This document shows, one piece after another, positions 47,735 through 57,131 of a stretch of 64,000 nt of DNA. The stretch spans positions 1 through 64,000 of the forward strand of contig JAFDVL010000003.1 in assembly GCA_018268995.1 (NCBI GenBank), given 5' to 3'. The position numbers were made by a program, and so were the translations under genes. Positions within the stretch are counted from its first letter, which is position 1, and the number at the start of each line of letters is the position of its first letter. The notes under the pieces were generated by a model. That model did not search any database. It saw only the letters and a list, made by a program, of their open reading frames with translations, and had not been told where the DNA came from. This DNA comes from Acidobacteriota bacterium (GTDB lineage Bacteria > Acidobacteriota > Blastocatellia > RBC074).

Positions 47735-48175
47735 CTACTTGCCCAGTTCCTGCAAAATCTTCTGATGACCGCGCTGTCGTGCCTGCGCTAACAACCATTC
47801 TTCCAAACCTTTGGTGTCTTGATAATGACTGAGGCCAGAAGCCTCTCGGACAGTGACCGTGCCATTGTAAACGCGAATCTCCAGGGGCAAGCCGACCTGC
47901 CCCTGAGGATTCAAAAGCACAACACCGCGATAGCCAAGTCCAGGTTCAGCGGGCGAGCTAGTGAGGCGCGGCAATCCGGTCAGGCGCGAGGCCACCGCCG
48001 CAACATCAGAGGCAGCGAGTTCCCACGACGGATTTGGCTGTCCGCTATAAACGTCCAGTTCAACTCGAACCATAGGTCGCACCTCATTCTTTTGCTTACA
48101 GGTCAGATTCCCAAGGTTCAGAAATAACACGAGAATCAGGCCTGTAACAAAAGCGATAATTCGTAAGAAATTCAT
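47735..48175 (-). CDS. SGxPNPSW-family protein with membrane anchor
   Basis: A 146-residue protein. An N-terminal hydrophobic segment (about 5-25) ending near a Cys (NLTC) could be a signal or anchor; it is not a classical lipobox. The core (about 36-100) has VELDVYSGQPNPSWELA and later LGYRGVVLLNPQG. The same core opens the next gene upstream, so the two are paralogous in that domain. Its ATG overlaps the upstream stop as ATGA. I know of no function for this domain. Confidence 0.65.
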   Translation of the reverse strand: MNFLRIIAFVTGLILVLFLNLGNLTCKQKNEVRPMVRVELDVYSGQPNPSWELAASDVAAVASRLTGLPRLTSSPAEPGLGYRGVVLLNPQGQVGLPLEIRVYNGTVTVREASGLSHYQDTKGLEEWLLAQARQRGHQKILQELGK

Positions 48176-49053
48176 TTGACCTTCATGCCAACAGGGGAAA
48201 ACCGATAGCCACAGAAGCTGGTGTAGGGGCCGCGATCACAATTTGCAGGAGTCAAAGCACCACCAATGACGCGGTTTCGATTATCCGTGTTGCGGGCCGC
48301 CGTGCTGCCGGGTTTGTGCCCCCAAAATCCATTGGAGTGCTTGCGATACCAATGAAAATCCCGGCCTGGCCAAATCACCAGCGCAACCGTCTTGCTGGAG
48401 CCGGAGCACGTTGACCGACATCCATCCCAGTCTGCCGCAGCCCCAACATTTGCACAAGTCAGCGCCGTATACATATGCCCGGAAATGCGCCCCGGCTGGG
48501 CAAACGTGTCTGAGCGATAGTTCATCGCGTAATTGTAGCAGTTGTTCACTGGCTGTACTTGCGGCGTGTTCCAGAAACCGGGATTGTACGCGGTATTCTG
48601 AATCACACAGGGCGCAGCGAATGCTGGTTCCTCTACCTTCCGTCCTTTTTTGGGAGGGGCAGCAAGTTCGCCAGCGGATTGCGCTTTCACCACGCCTTCG
48701 ACATAGCTCAGCAGATCATCATCTGCCGCCCCCTGCACCGTTTGTAAAAGCCAGAGCGACGCATCCAGGCTAGCCTCATCGCTGAGCGAAGGAAGCGCCA
48801 GACCACGCGGGGTCAGTAAATCACCGGGAAGGTTACCGCCAAGGCGAAATTCAGCCGGTAAGCCAGCGGCAGTTGCCTCATCATCGGATTCGCTTGTAAT
48901 GACATAGCCACGATACCCAAGGGAACCATCTGTGGCATCGGCGGAGGATAATGCTTTGCCCGCCAACTGTTCCGTCAGGCGGCGAGCGTCTTTGTCATTT
49001 AACTTCCAGGAAGGATTCGGCATCCCTGAAAAAATATCCATCGTCACGATCAT
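48172..49053 (-). CDS. SGxPNPSW domain fused to Cys/His domain
   Basis: A 293-residue protein with no signal peptide. The start at 49053 has a good AAGGAG site. N-terminal domain (about 1-75): VTMDIFSGMPNPSWKLND, SLGYRGYVI, the same family as the downstream gene. A linker (about 80-150) precedes a C-terminal domain (about 153-293) with VNNCYNYAMN, FAQPGR, RDFHWYRK and WGHKPGST. The conserved Cys and His suggest a papain- or NlpC-like hydrolase fold, which is inference. Translational coupling to the next gene implies they act together. Confidence 0.65.
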   Translation of the reverse strand: MIVTMDIFSGMPNPSWKLNDKDARRLTEQLAGKALSSADATDGSLGYRGYVITSESDDEATAAGLPAEFRLGGNLPGDLLTPRGLALPSLSDEASLDASLWLLQTVQGAADDDLLSYVEGVVKAQSAGELAAPPKKGRKVEEPAFAAPCVIQNTAYNPGFWNTPQVQPVNNCYNYAMNYRSDTFAQPGRISGHMYTALTCANVGAAADWDGCRSTCSGSSKTVALVIWPGRDFHWYRKHSNGFWGHKPGSTAARNTDNRNRVIGGALTPANCDRGPYTSFCGYRFSPVGMKVK

Positions 49054-49233
49054 AAAATACTCCTTTACTAAGTAGGCTTGATTTGTCTGAGGTAAATGTT
49101 TTTGGCTGAGCGACCTGATCTGCAAGCCAGAAGGGCAAACAGGCTGACAGGCCAAGGGCTTCTCACATTTTGTTTGTAAGCAGGGTGTTAGAAAAATTGT
49201 TAGTAATGCTGAGTTGCGCTATTTCACGGGGTG

Positions 49234-49749
49234 TTAACGGACTTCGATGCTTGCAACATTGGATTGCAATTGCACGCGAGGAACTTCCGTCAAGCGTTGT
49301 AAAACGGCGGCTTTCTCATCATATTCAGGCCATCCTAACCACTCTTCTTCCTGTTGGCTGAGCGTAGAAACGGTTAGGGAAAATTCGTAGCGGCCTGCAC
49401 TGGGAGGACGAAACTCAGTAAATTTGCGTAAGGGGAAATATGTGGCACCGTTTTGTCCGATGGTTGGGTCAAAACCCTGTCCCGGCGGCAACAAAGAAAA
49501 ATCCTTCATCCGCAGGGGCGAGACCAACCCACATTCCAGTGGTTCAGCGGGTGGCATTGCTTGTGGGCCAACAATCTGCGGTGCATATTTCGGATAGCGA
49601 ACTCCCTCCTCTGAACCATCCATCACGCCAACAAACCAGATCGGTTGTGCCGAAAGATTACGGATTTCAATCGTCACCGGAACCGCTTCGCCGATTGCAT
49701 ATTGCTTTTCCGGTATGCTGAGAAAAACGGCTAAAGAATCGTTTGCCAT
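49234..49749 (-). CDS. Ig-like beta-sandwich protein, unknown
   Basis: A 171-residue protein without signal peptide. The start at 49749 (MANDSLAVFLSIPE) follows a perfect GGAGGAAC site, so I reject the earlier GTG/ATG options. The sequence is beta-strand-rich; IGEAVPVTIEIRNLSAQPIW is like the strands of Ig-like or BsuPI-type domains. No catalytic residues are apparent. It sits within the metzincin/metacaspase cluster. Confidence 0.65.
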   Translation of the reverse strand: MANDSLAVFLSIPEKQYAIGEAVPVTIEIRNLSAQPIWFVGVMDGSEEGVRYPKYAPQIVGPQAMPPAEPLECGLVSPLRMKDFSLLPPGQGFDPTIGQNGATYFPLRKFTEFRPPSAGRYEFSLTVSTLSQQEEEWLGWPEYDEKAAVLQRLTEVPRVQLQSNVASIEVR

Positions 49750-49764
49750 AAGTTCCTCCACAAC

Positions 49765-49802
49765 CATCAGGGCAGTGAGTCAGGGGAAACACTGCCCTGA
49801 TG
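49765..49802. repeat. 13-bp inverted repeat before Ig-like gene
   Basis: 49765-49777 pairs perfectly with 49790-49802 with a 12-nt loop. On the minus strand it falls in the 105-bp gap between the metzincin gene and the Ig-like gene, just before the latter's ribosome binding site. It could be a partial terminator or a processing site. Confidence 0.6.
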
Positions 49803-49854
49803 ATCGTGATTTCACCACAACACGAATTACGCGTGTGTGCGATGTTTCGACAAT

Positions 49855-51921
49855 TTAACTGCCGGTTCCACGCACTGCACTAATTTTCCTGGCAGCTTTT
49901 TCGTGAGTGGATTTCGCCGCCTTTTCATCTCCAATCGCCTCCTGTGTTTGTGCCAGACGGTACGTCACCATCGCCTGTGTGACGCGATCTATTTCGCCGC
50001 CATCAGCCACCGAAGAAAGCAACCGAGTGGCTTCTTCATAGCATGGTTCCCGCACAATGATCTTCCGGTCAGGAGTAATACGCTTGAACTCCTGCGACGC
50101 ATCCATGCCCTTTACAAGCTCAGCATACGATGCCAGCGGATGTTTTGCATATTTATCCAGCACCAGTTCAAAAGCGTCGTTGCCTTTTTTCAGGAAGTCA
50201 GAATCAGAACCGAGCAGGCTGAGCAGGATGCCCTGTTCCTCACCCAAAAACAGATCCGCGACAGATTCATCCGTGGCCGTCACCGGATGGGCAACGCGCA
50301 AGCTGATGGTATTCGAGCAAATTCGTGAACCATCCATCGCCTGATAAATCGCCCGCACCTGATAGGTTCCAGCCTGATCAAAATAGAATCCATCGTTTCC
50401 AAAACCAACATATGCACTATCCACAATGGAAGGAGAACTAGCGTCCAAGGTAACGGTGCGTTCTTCTACACAGTGATCAATGAGCGGCCTGAAAGTAACC
50501 ACGTTACCATTGGGTTTGCGAATTCCAATGCGGACCAGGCCATCTTTCGGATGCAGGTAAGGAGCAACCACCTTGCCTCGCATATCGGTCGTGCTGAGTT
50601 TCAGTTCCACCACCACCGGTTCAGCAAAAGCAAACCGATTGCGGGCGCTGATCTCCAGTTTCAAACCAGAATTATCTTCCACCGCTTCGGCAAAATCTTG
50701 GGCATCGTTATCGCCTGCGCCAACGGCCCAGTTATTGCCGCCCATAATTACGGCATTGCGAAATCCATGCCGGAGGTGAATGAGTTCTCCATCATCAAAT
50801 TGAAAATCGAACTTCGCCCAATATGCCGCTTCTCCTCCCGGTTGCGGAGGTAGAGGCGCATAACGCCAGGGGTAATTCATCCAGGAAAGCGCACCGGCAC
50901 GACCTTTGTCCCAGGAATGCAGCAGATTGAAGCAATGCCCCAATTCGTGGACATAGGTACGAAGCATCGCCCGTTGAATTTCTGCGCTCGTGCCTCCCAC
51001 TTCATTGTGGAAGACGGCACAGCCCTGACGTTGATTCCCGGCGGGATCATAGTAGTCAAACATAATTCCGCGATAGCCATTGACGTGCGAAGTAGCCAAA
51101 AATAGCCATGTTTTCCATTGCGGCACATTTTTCCAAAGGCTGAAATTCGTGACCATCGCATTGTGCAATTCGCTGTCCGTCCATTTCAGATCAGGCCCTG
51201 CCCCAGCGGGAGGCACGATATTTGAGACACCCGCCAGTTGCATCTCAATGCCTGCCTCGGCATAGGCTGAAACAACTGACAAGTTGCGAGCAGCCCCGAT
51301 GTGCGGCAAGGCTCCCGTGTTATAGGAAGTAAAGAGCGTCGTACCCGTGACACGATCCTGCTCTAACTGCACCGTGCGGAAAAACGCTGAGACAAAGGGA
51401 CAGTTGTAAACCGCCCCGGCTGCGCCTGCCGCATTAAAAAACCGAACTGTAGCAGCAGCTGGCGGTTGCAGGACTGTCACGCGCGGAAGGGTTACGCGAA
51501 TTTTATTGAACGCCGTCGTGTAACTAAAACTACCTGTTCCCTCAATCTTCACTTCTGATGTGGTAACAGTGATCGTCGGGGCATCCACACGGAAAGAACC
51601 GTTGTAGGTGGTGGTCGCCCCGGAAATCGTGTAAAGATCGCCGCTGATTCGTTTCATCGGACGTGTCCCGTCTACATCCACGCGCAGTTCCAACTGCGAG
51701 TTGTGGACTGCGCCACGATACCGTCCGCTCACTTTACGTTTGGCCAGCGTGATCACTGGCCCGGCTGTCGCAGGTTGCTCCGCAATTTCGCCGCTCTCCA
51801 CCGCGTCAGCAAGCGCTTCTTCATTCGCTTCTTCACGCTGCAACTGCGCGACGGTTTCGACATCAAGTTCCTGTTCTTGGATTTCCAGGTCATACCCGGA
51901 AGCATTCGGATCAAAACTCAT
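49855..51921 (-). CDS. Metzincin-type zinc metalloprotease
   Basis: A 688-residue protein with no signal peptide; the acidic N-terminus (about 9-48) is a possible leader. A beta-rich domain (about 60-155) precedes a metalloprotease domain. Zinc motif HELGHCFNLLH (H325, E326, H329, H335) and the Met-turn SWMNYP (M348) are both present, which places it in the metzincin clan. The Gly normally in HExxHxxGxxH is Asn here. A further beta-rich domain (about 440-560) and a helical C-terminus (about 560-688) follow. AAGGAG precedes the ATG. Export route and substrates are unknown. Confidence 0.78.
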   Translation of the reverse strand: MSFDPNASGYDLEIQEQELDVETVAQLQREEANEEALADAVESGEIAEQPATAGPVITLAKRKVSGRYRGAVHNSQLELRVDVDGTRPMKRISGDLYTISGATTTYNGSFRVDAPTITVTTSEVKIEGTGSFSYTTAFNKIRVTLPRVTVLQPPAAATVRFFNAAGAAGAVYNCPFVSAFFRTVQLEQDRVTGTTLFTSYNTGALPHIGAARNLSVVSAYAEAGIEMQLAGVSNIVPPAGAGPDLKWTDSELHNAMVTNFSLWKNVPQWKTWLFLATSHVNGYRGIMFDYYDPAGNQRQGCAVFHNEVGGTSAEIQRAMLRTYVHELGHCFNLLHSWDKGRAGALSWMNYPWRYAPLPPQPGGEAAYWAKFDFQFDDGELIHLRHGFRNAVIMGGNNWAVGAGDNDAQDFAEAVEDNSGLKLEISARNRFAFAEPVVVELKLSTTDMRGKVVAPYLHPKDGLVRIGIRKPNGNVVTFRPLIDHCVEERTVTLDASSPSIVDSAYVGFGNDGFYFDQAGTYQVRAIYQAMDGSRICSNTISLRVAHPVTATDESVADLFLGEEQGILLSLLGSDSDFLKKGNDAFELVLDKYAKHPLASYAELVKGMDASQEFKRITPDRKIIVREPCYEEATRLLSSVADGGEIDRVTQAMVTYRLAQTQEAIGDEKAAKSTHEKAARKISAVRGTGS

Positions 51922-52080
51922 ACATACTCCTTATCGTGGTGATGGCCTACATGCGTAAACCATCACCGGGTGTGAAATATCGGCGCGAAGACGCAGCTAT
52001 CTCCTCCCGTTCTCCGGTTAAGAGACGGCACACGAATCCTGCCTTTTGCAGTTGTTGTGGTTTAGCTCGCTACGCCAGAA

Positions 52081-52935
52081 TTATCGAAATACCTTTTCCG
52101 CAAATGTGGCTGTAGTTCCCTCTAATTGCGGCGTTTGCGCGGCAGCCATTGAGCTGACGGCTCCCGTGACGAGGTAATCAAGCGCGCGGCGCAGTGGCAG
52201 TGCAGTGCCTGCGGCGCGCAGGAATTTACAGAAATTATAGGTAAACACGCCGCGTACGATTCCCCCGATGGGCTTCTCCTGAGCGAGTTGCGTATCTTTG
52301 GCCGCCGCCCAGAGCACGTGATTCAGAGTCGCGGTTGGAACGAGCACACGGTCGCCACGATCCGCTACGGGGCGATGATCAGCCAGCAGCGGGCAGACAG
52401 GCACTTCATCTGCAAACAAGCTATCGTCAATGGGCGGTTCGATAAAACGCACAGCGGCCCCCGTCTCAAGAATGAATTCCTCCAAATCGCGGGTTCCAGT
52501 TCCAGAGAAACAGGAATCCAAAATCACCTCCAGATTTACGCCCGCAGGCAAGGTCTTAAAAACTGCGCGTAAGTCATCATCCCGAATGTATCCCGCCGTT
52601 GAGAAATCATGAGGGCAGATCACTTCATCGCGGCGATCCAGTTCATCACCGCTGGCATCCACGATGTACGATCCGTGACCAGAGTAATAAAAAACGAGGG
52701 TATCGCCTTTTTTGGCCCCCGTCATAAGCCAATTCAGGCCTGTCATGATCCGTGACCTGGTTGCATTTTTATCAGTCAGAATTTGCATCCGAGAAGGGAT
52801 TATGGGCACCACACCAATCGCGCTGAGGGTTGTTGCCATGTCTCTGACATCATTTACGCAACCATTCAAATCCGGGCCGCCCACACCAGCAGGCGCGTAA
52901 TCATTAATACCAACAAGTAAAGCTTTGCTATTCAT
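52081..52935 (-). CDS. Metacaspase-like peptidase C14
   Basis: A 284-residue caspase-fold cysteine protease. The catalytic dyad is H87 in YYSGHGSY and C142 in LDSCFSGTG, with the KALLVGINDY opening and CVNDVRDM typical of type I metacaspases. It has no prodomain, signal or death-type adaptor domain. The C-terminal part is variable. Metacaspases cut after Arg or Lys and are normally calcium-dependent. AGGAG precedes the ATG. The metzincin gene follows 159 bp downstream, and the nuclease operon lies upstream. Confidence 0.9.
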   Translation of the reverse strand: MNSKALLVGINDYAPAGVGGPDLNGCVNDVRDMATTLSAIGVVPIIPSRMQILTDKNATRSRIMTGLNWLMTGAKKGDTLVFYYSGHGSYIVDASGDELDRRDEVICPHDFSTAGYIRDDDLRAVFKTLPAGVNLEVILDSCFSGTGTRDLEEFILETGAAVRFIEPPIDDSLFADEVPVCPLLADHRPVADRGDRVLVPTATLNHVLWAAAKDTQLAQEKPIGGIVRGVFTYNFCKFLRAAGTALPLRRALDYLVTGAVSSMAAAQTPQLEGTTATFAEKVFR

Positions 52936-53061
52936 TGTGACTCCTATCTTGCTTTGTCGTTATCTGACAGTTCGGGGTTGTTGGATTGAGCAATCGCCGT
53001 TATTGGCGCGTGCAGCAGCGGGCGCAGACGAAGCACTGCCGCGCTGCCGGCCAGTAAAGAC

Positions 53062-53913
53062 CTACTCGTGAAAGATTTCGTTCAGAACCTGAGCCAGCCG
53101 CAGTCCCGCTTTCAGCAGTTGCCCCTCGACAATCGGGCGATTGTCCTGGTAGTAGCGCTGCCCCAGTCGTTTATTCGACGGGATGTTTTGATAGGCGTGT
53201 ACCGCCGCAAGGCTGTGCGCTTCTAATGCCCACGATTGGAACGTTCCGCCCTGGATCGCTGCTGTGTCGTTCCAGCTTCTTCCCAGCGTGCTGAGCCGAT
53301 TGATTGTCTGCCGCAGACCGGCTTTGGCCAGAATGTCGGTATCCCACACTTTATGCAGATTGGATGACGCGCCGAAGAAGGTGACATGAACATCGTTCCC
53401 ACCACGATCATGATCGTCTGCGCAATGCAGCGGCTGATGCAGGTCGCCCATAAAATGCACGAGGAATTTCAATGCTTCGGCACGGGCCAAAAGACTCTCT
53501 TGCGGATTAGCGAGCACATCACGAAAGTGTTCGAGGGCATTTGGATTGGATAACGTCGAGCGTGATTCAGCCAAAGCATTGATGATGCAATCGCCGAATG
53601 GGGTACGCGGACAATCGCGTGCCGGATCATAGGTGCTGGCGTTGCGTGGAATGTCTACAAAATGCCAGTTCTTGGTTTCCTTGCGCTGATTGCGAACTGC
53701 ATCGGCCCAATTCGCCACCGATTCCAACGTCACGCCCGCCCCCAACAATCGGCGCACTTCCTGTTGCGCCTTTGTCGAAAGTTTTTGCTGGGCAGTACGT
53801 GCAACAAGGCGATGTCCTTGCGCGCCCCATCCCAGAACTGAGGCAGGAGCAAGGCTCATTGCCAGCAGGATCAGGGCCAGCATCCAAATAAGGCTTCTAG
53901 CAACTCTTTTCAT
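53062..53913 (-). CDS. Secreted S1/P1 nuclease
   Basis: A 283-residue zinc nuclease. The signal peptide is cut before W29 (WGAQGH), whose amino group and side chain bind zinc in this family. All expected ligands are visible: H34, D71, H84, H153, D157, H163 (VHFMGDLHQPLH), H187 and D191 (NLHKVWD). It degrades single-stranded DNA and RNA outside the cell. AAGGAG precedes the ATG. It is 25 bp behind the response regulator gene, so it is probably in the two-component operon and under its control. Confidence 0.93.
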   Translation of the reverse strand: MKRVARSLIWMLALILLAMSLAPASVLGWGAQGHRLVARTAQQKLSTKAQQEVRRLLGAGVTLESVANWADAVRNQRKETKNWHFVDIPRNASTYDPARDCPRTPFGDCIINALAESRSTLSNPNALEHFRDVLANPQESLLARAEALKFLVHFMGDLHQPLHCADDHDRGGNDVHVTFFGASSNLHKVWDTDILAKAGLRQTINRLSTLGRSWNDTAAIQGGTFQSWALEAHSLAAVHAYQNIPSNKRLGQRYYQDNRPIVEGQLLKAGLRLAQVLNEIFHE

Positions 53914-53938
53914 GTCTCCTTCTTTCTCCTCGCACGGC

Positions 53939-54586
53939 TTAAATCAACCGCTGCTGTAACACTTTGGCGACCGCTTCAGACTTGGAATGCACTTCCAACT
54001 TTCGGTAAATGTTTTTCATGTGAAATGACACGGTATTCACACAGCTCTTCAATTCTGCTGCCGCCGTCTTGTAGCTGTGTCCTTCGACCAACAGTTTCAA
54101 GAGCCTGAGTTCGTGCGGCGTCAGGTGATAGTCCGCCCTGGCTGGCGGGCGGATTTCACGGAACAGTCGAAGGACTTTGCTGGCGATTTCAGGTGATATG
54201 GGTGCGCCCCCGTTCACCGCTTCGCGCAAGCTTTCGATCAGCCTGGCAGGCGTTGTATTCTTGAGCAAATATCCTGAAGCTCCAGCACAGAGCGCCGCAA
54301 ATACCCGGTCGTCATCGTCGTACACGGTTAACGTCACGACCACCAGTTCGGGCCAGCGTGCTTTGAGCAACCGCGTGCCTTCGATTCCATTCATGCCGGG
54401 CAAGCCGATGTCGAGTAAAAGAACGTCTGGGAGTGCCTGGCTGAGGCACGGCAAGGCTTCTTCGAGCGAACCATAGCTCCCCAGCAACTCACAGCCTTCG
54501 GAGCGTTGGAGTAGGTAACTCAGGCCGTCGCGGATTTCGCGTTGGTCTTCGACAATGGCAACCTTGATGGCTCCTGCGGCGAACAT
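53939..54586 (-). CDS. NarL/LuxR-type response regulator
   Basis: A 215-residue regulator: receiver domain (about 7-125) with phospho-acceptor D59 (LLLDIGLPGMNG) and LuxR-type HTH (about 150-210; LTPHELRLLKLLVEGHS, NTVSFHMKNIYRKL). AGGAG precedes the ATG. It is encoded 22 bp after the cognate kinase and 25 bp before the S1/P1 nuclease, a natural three-gene operon. Confidence 0.93.
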   Translation of the reverse strand: MFAAGAIKVAIVEDQREIRDGLSYLLQRSEGCELLGSYGSLEEALPCLSQALPDVLLLDIGLPGMNGIEGTRLLKARWPELVVVTLTVYDDDDRVFAALCAGASGYLLKNTTPARLIESLREAVNGGAPISPEIASKVLRLFREIRPPARADYHLTPHELRLLKLLVEGHSYKTAAAELKSCVNTVSFHMKNIYRKLEVHSKSEAVAKVLQQRLI

Positions 54587-54608
54587 GAGGGACTCCTAAC
54601 CCACGGTC

Positions 54609-55532
54609 TCAGTGGCCGATTCTGGCTTTTGTCGTTCTGACGCTGATTGGCTGCGAAGGAATCTTATGTTGCGGGGAGGAGGCTGTCACTCCCCTATTCA
54701 GGTAGGAAGTTAACGCCTTACGTGTTCTCTGCCAGCCTTGCCGATAACGCGCCAGATAAATGCGCCAAAGGGTCATTCGCAGGCGGACGCGAAACGTCAG
54801 GGTTGTGCCAGTCGCCCCTGTCACAAAATCAATGTGCCCGCCCATTTGACTGGCCCGCTGGCGCAGGCTGCGCAACCCGTTTCCCGCTGGTTGGTGCGGC
54901 TGCTCAAAGCCAATGCCGTTGTCGCGAATCAACAGGCATAAATGTGCGCCTTCCAGTTGCAGTTTGATTGTGGCCTGGGTACAGCCGGAATGGCGGACCA
55001 GGTTGTTGAGACCTTCTTTGAAGATGAGAAAGACTTGCCGACGCAACTCGGCATTCAATGCGATCTCAAGATCAGCATCAGGGGATTGGAAGGTGAACCT
55101 GATGTTCGTGGCGGGCAGCAGTTCATTGGCAAAACGACGCATTCGCCACGCCAGGTTGGATAGATAATCCTGTCTGGGATTGGTCGTCCAGACAATATCA
55201 CTCATGTTGTTGATAGACTCTCTGGCAATACGTGCGAGCGAATCCAATGTTTGAGTCGCCTGTGGAGACACGCCCCCGACCTGATCGCGCAGGACTTCGC
55301 TGAGGATAGCCAGCTGCGACAAGTTGGAGCCGATGTCATCATGCAGGTCGGCAGCAATTCGTTTGCGCAACTGATCAAGCCTGAGCCAACGTGTGGTGCG
55401 GCAATGGTAAAGACAATAAAACAGTCCCAACACAATGATCGTCACAGCTCCGATCAGCCACCCGGAAGGAGAAAAAAACAGTTCATAGACCTGAGGAACG
55501 AGGAAGTGAGAAGCAAAGCCAACGACTTGCAT
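54609..55532 (-). CDS. Sensor histidine kinase (HisKA_3, NarX-like)
   Basis: A 307-residue kinase with one membrane helix (about 25-44), HisKA_3 dimerisation helices with phospho-His H64 (ADLHDDIGSN) and an HATPase domain (DNGIGFEQ, GNGLRSLRQRA, GTTLTF). The sequence before the His box resembles the tail end of Acidobacterial kinases that carry a propeller plus Y_Y_Y sensor. Here the sensor is missing, so the gene is either a naturally short kinase or truncated. No strong ribosome binding site is seen upstream, which fits truncation. Confidence 0.88.
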   Translation of the reverse strand: MQVVGFASHFLVPQVYELFFSPSGWLIGAVTIIVLGLFYCLYHCRTTRWLRLDQLRKRIAADLHDDIGSNLSQLAILSEVLRDQVGGVSPQATQTLDSLARIARESINNMSDIVWTTNPRQDYLSNLAWRMRRFANELLPATNIRFTFQSPDADLEIALNAELRRQVFLIFKEGLNNLVRHSGCTQATIKLQLEGAHLCLLIRDNGIGFEQPHQPAGNGLRSLRQRASQMGGHIDFVTGATGTTLTFRVRLRMTLWRIYLARYRQGWQRTRKALTSYLNRGVTASSPQHKIPSQPISVRTTKARIGH

Positions 55533-55808
55533 GGCAAAATCTCATGGGGCAAGGTTCGTCCAGGTGTGGTTTGGCAGGGGAGCAGTTTTTCGGCTAAGGC
55601 TTTTTCGGCGTTGCAGTGCCAGTAGGATGCGGCTGAGCATCAACTTTTTGACGCGTTACCCATTTTTCATATGCAGTCAGACGGTAACGTCATTCAGCAA
55701 AGTATGAGGAAAACAGCGAAAACGTGTCACGTTTTTATTCGCAGGATGAATAGCAAAAAAGGTGCAGAACGGCAAGATTGGGGATCGCGCGGATGGAGAA
55801 GCGCGATT

Positions 55809-56594
55809 TTACAATGATGCGCGAATCACACCGCCATCAATGGGCAAGGAAACGCCGGTAACGTAACTGGCGCGTTCAGAAGCTAAAAAGGCAACGACTT
55901 CGCCCACTTCGCGGGGTTGGCCAAAGCGACGTAGCGGCACATCCGCAGCGGCTTTTTCATAATACGCTTCCAGCGTAATGCCCTGCTCCTGGTGCCGGAC
56001 TTCGGCTAAATGTGTCAGGCGATCTGTCAGGCAAAAGCCCATCAACACTGCGTTCACAGTGATATTGTCTTTGCCGAGTTGGTTCGCCATTGTTTTCGTC
56101 AATCCTGACAATCCTGATCGCAACGTGCTGGAAATCGTAAGCTCGTCAACCGGCTGCTTGGCAACCATTGAGGTCAGATGAACGATGCGCCCCCATTTGC
56201 GATCCTGCATACCAGGAATGACTAGGCGGGAAAGGCGGACGACGTTCATGAGCGTAGATTCGACGCCGGAATGCCATTGCTCGTCTGTCAAATCCATAAA
56301 GCGAGCGACGGGCGGCCCCCCCGTATTCGTCACCAAAATATCCACGTGGCCAAAGCGTTCAAGCGTACGAATCTGCCAATGGGCAAGATCAGCTGGAATG
56401 GAAACATCTGCCGGAACCGCCAGGACATCTCCACGCACAGCAATTTCCGCCCGCGCCTCTTCCAGTTCCAGGAGGTTGCGTGCGCAGATTGAGACCTTGC
56501 AGCCTTCCGCTGCCAGAGCAAGGGCACAGGCTTTTCCAATCCCCTTGCTGGCAGCGGCAACCATCGCGACTCGATTCTTGAGTTCTAAGTTCAT
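55809..56594 (-). CDS. SDR-family oxidoreductase with altered active site
   Basis: A 261-residue short-chain dehydrogenase/reductase. The cofactor motif ASKGIGKA and the NTGGPP motif are clear. The usual catalytic Tyr-x-x-x-Lys is replaced: the region reads [10 protein letters not shown], so the standard base is absent. This occurs in a known subclass of 3-oxoacyl-ACP-reductase-like proteins. The ATG overlaps the stop of the NIPSNAP gene as ATGA, so the two are coupled. Substrate unknown. Confidence 0.85.
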   Translation of the reverse strand: MNLELKNRVAMVAAASKGIGKACALALAAEGCKVSICARNLLELEEARAEIAVRGDVLAVPADVSIPADLAHWQIRTLERFGHVDILVTNTGGPPVARFMDLTDEQWHSGVESTLMNVVRLSRLVIPGMQDRKWGRIVHLTSMVAKQPVDELTISSTLRSGLSGLTKTMANQLGKDNITVNAVLMGFCLTDRLTHLAEVRHQEQGITLEAYYEKAAADVPLRRFGQPREVGEVVAFLASERASYVTGVSLPIDGGVIRASL

Positions 56595-57028
56595 TTCATT
56601 GGCGAGTAATCCGTGGCATTCATATACACAGATTCGACTTTGCTAACAATTTTGCCATTGGCTTCGGAAGCCTTTTGGACTTCTTTCCATTGCGGATCAT
56701 TGCGGAAGTCGTCCCAGGATTTTTTGGCGGCTTCACGGCTTTCGTGGGAAATAATGTAAATGAGAGTATTTTGCGAAGCAGGCGCATCCTGTGGAACCCA
56801 ATAGCCAACATTTGTCATGCCATGTTTCTTAAAAAGCTTCGTGGTATGGTCGCGAAAACGCTTTTCCAAATCCGGTAGTTTTCCTTCGTTGGTGTAATAG
56901 GTACGCAATTCAAAAACGCGATTTTTCGCGGCTGCGGCAGCAGCTTCGCTCGGCGTACCGCGTCCCAGCCAAAAGCCTGCGGCGAGTCCAAATCCTACTA
57001 ACACAACGGCGTAAAGAATATTTTTCAT
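56591..57028 (-). CDS. NIPSNAP-domain protein with N-terminal anchor
   Basis: A 145-residue protein. An N-terminal hydrophobic segment (about 5-22) suggests export or anchoring; the rest is a NIPSNAP dimeric alpha/beta barrel domain ([39 protein letters not shown]). AGGAG precedes the ATG. It heads a two-gene operon with the SDR gene. NIPSNAP proteins bind small molecules or act in stress; the specific role is unknown. Confidence 0.9.
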   Translation of the reverse strand: MKNILYAVVLVGFGLAAGFWLGRGTPSEAAAAAAKNRVFELRTYYTNEGKLPDLEKRFRDHTTKLFKKHGMTNVGYWVPQDAPASQNTLIYIISHESREAAKKSWDDFRNDPQWKEVQKASEANGKIVSKVESVYMNATDYSPMK

Positions 57029-57131
57029 TGGGGATTGCTCCTATTTGTGGCAGAAGCAGACGCAGCCTTGCGCAATTGCCGTCAAAATACCAATCTCTGG
57101 ACGTGCAAGAAAGCGTCCGCTCCCAGCAGGG

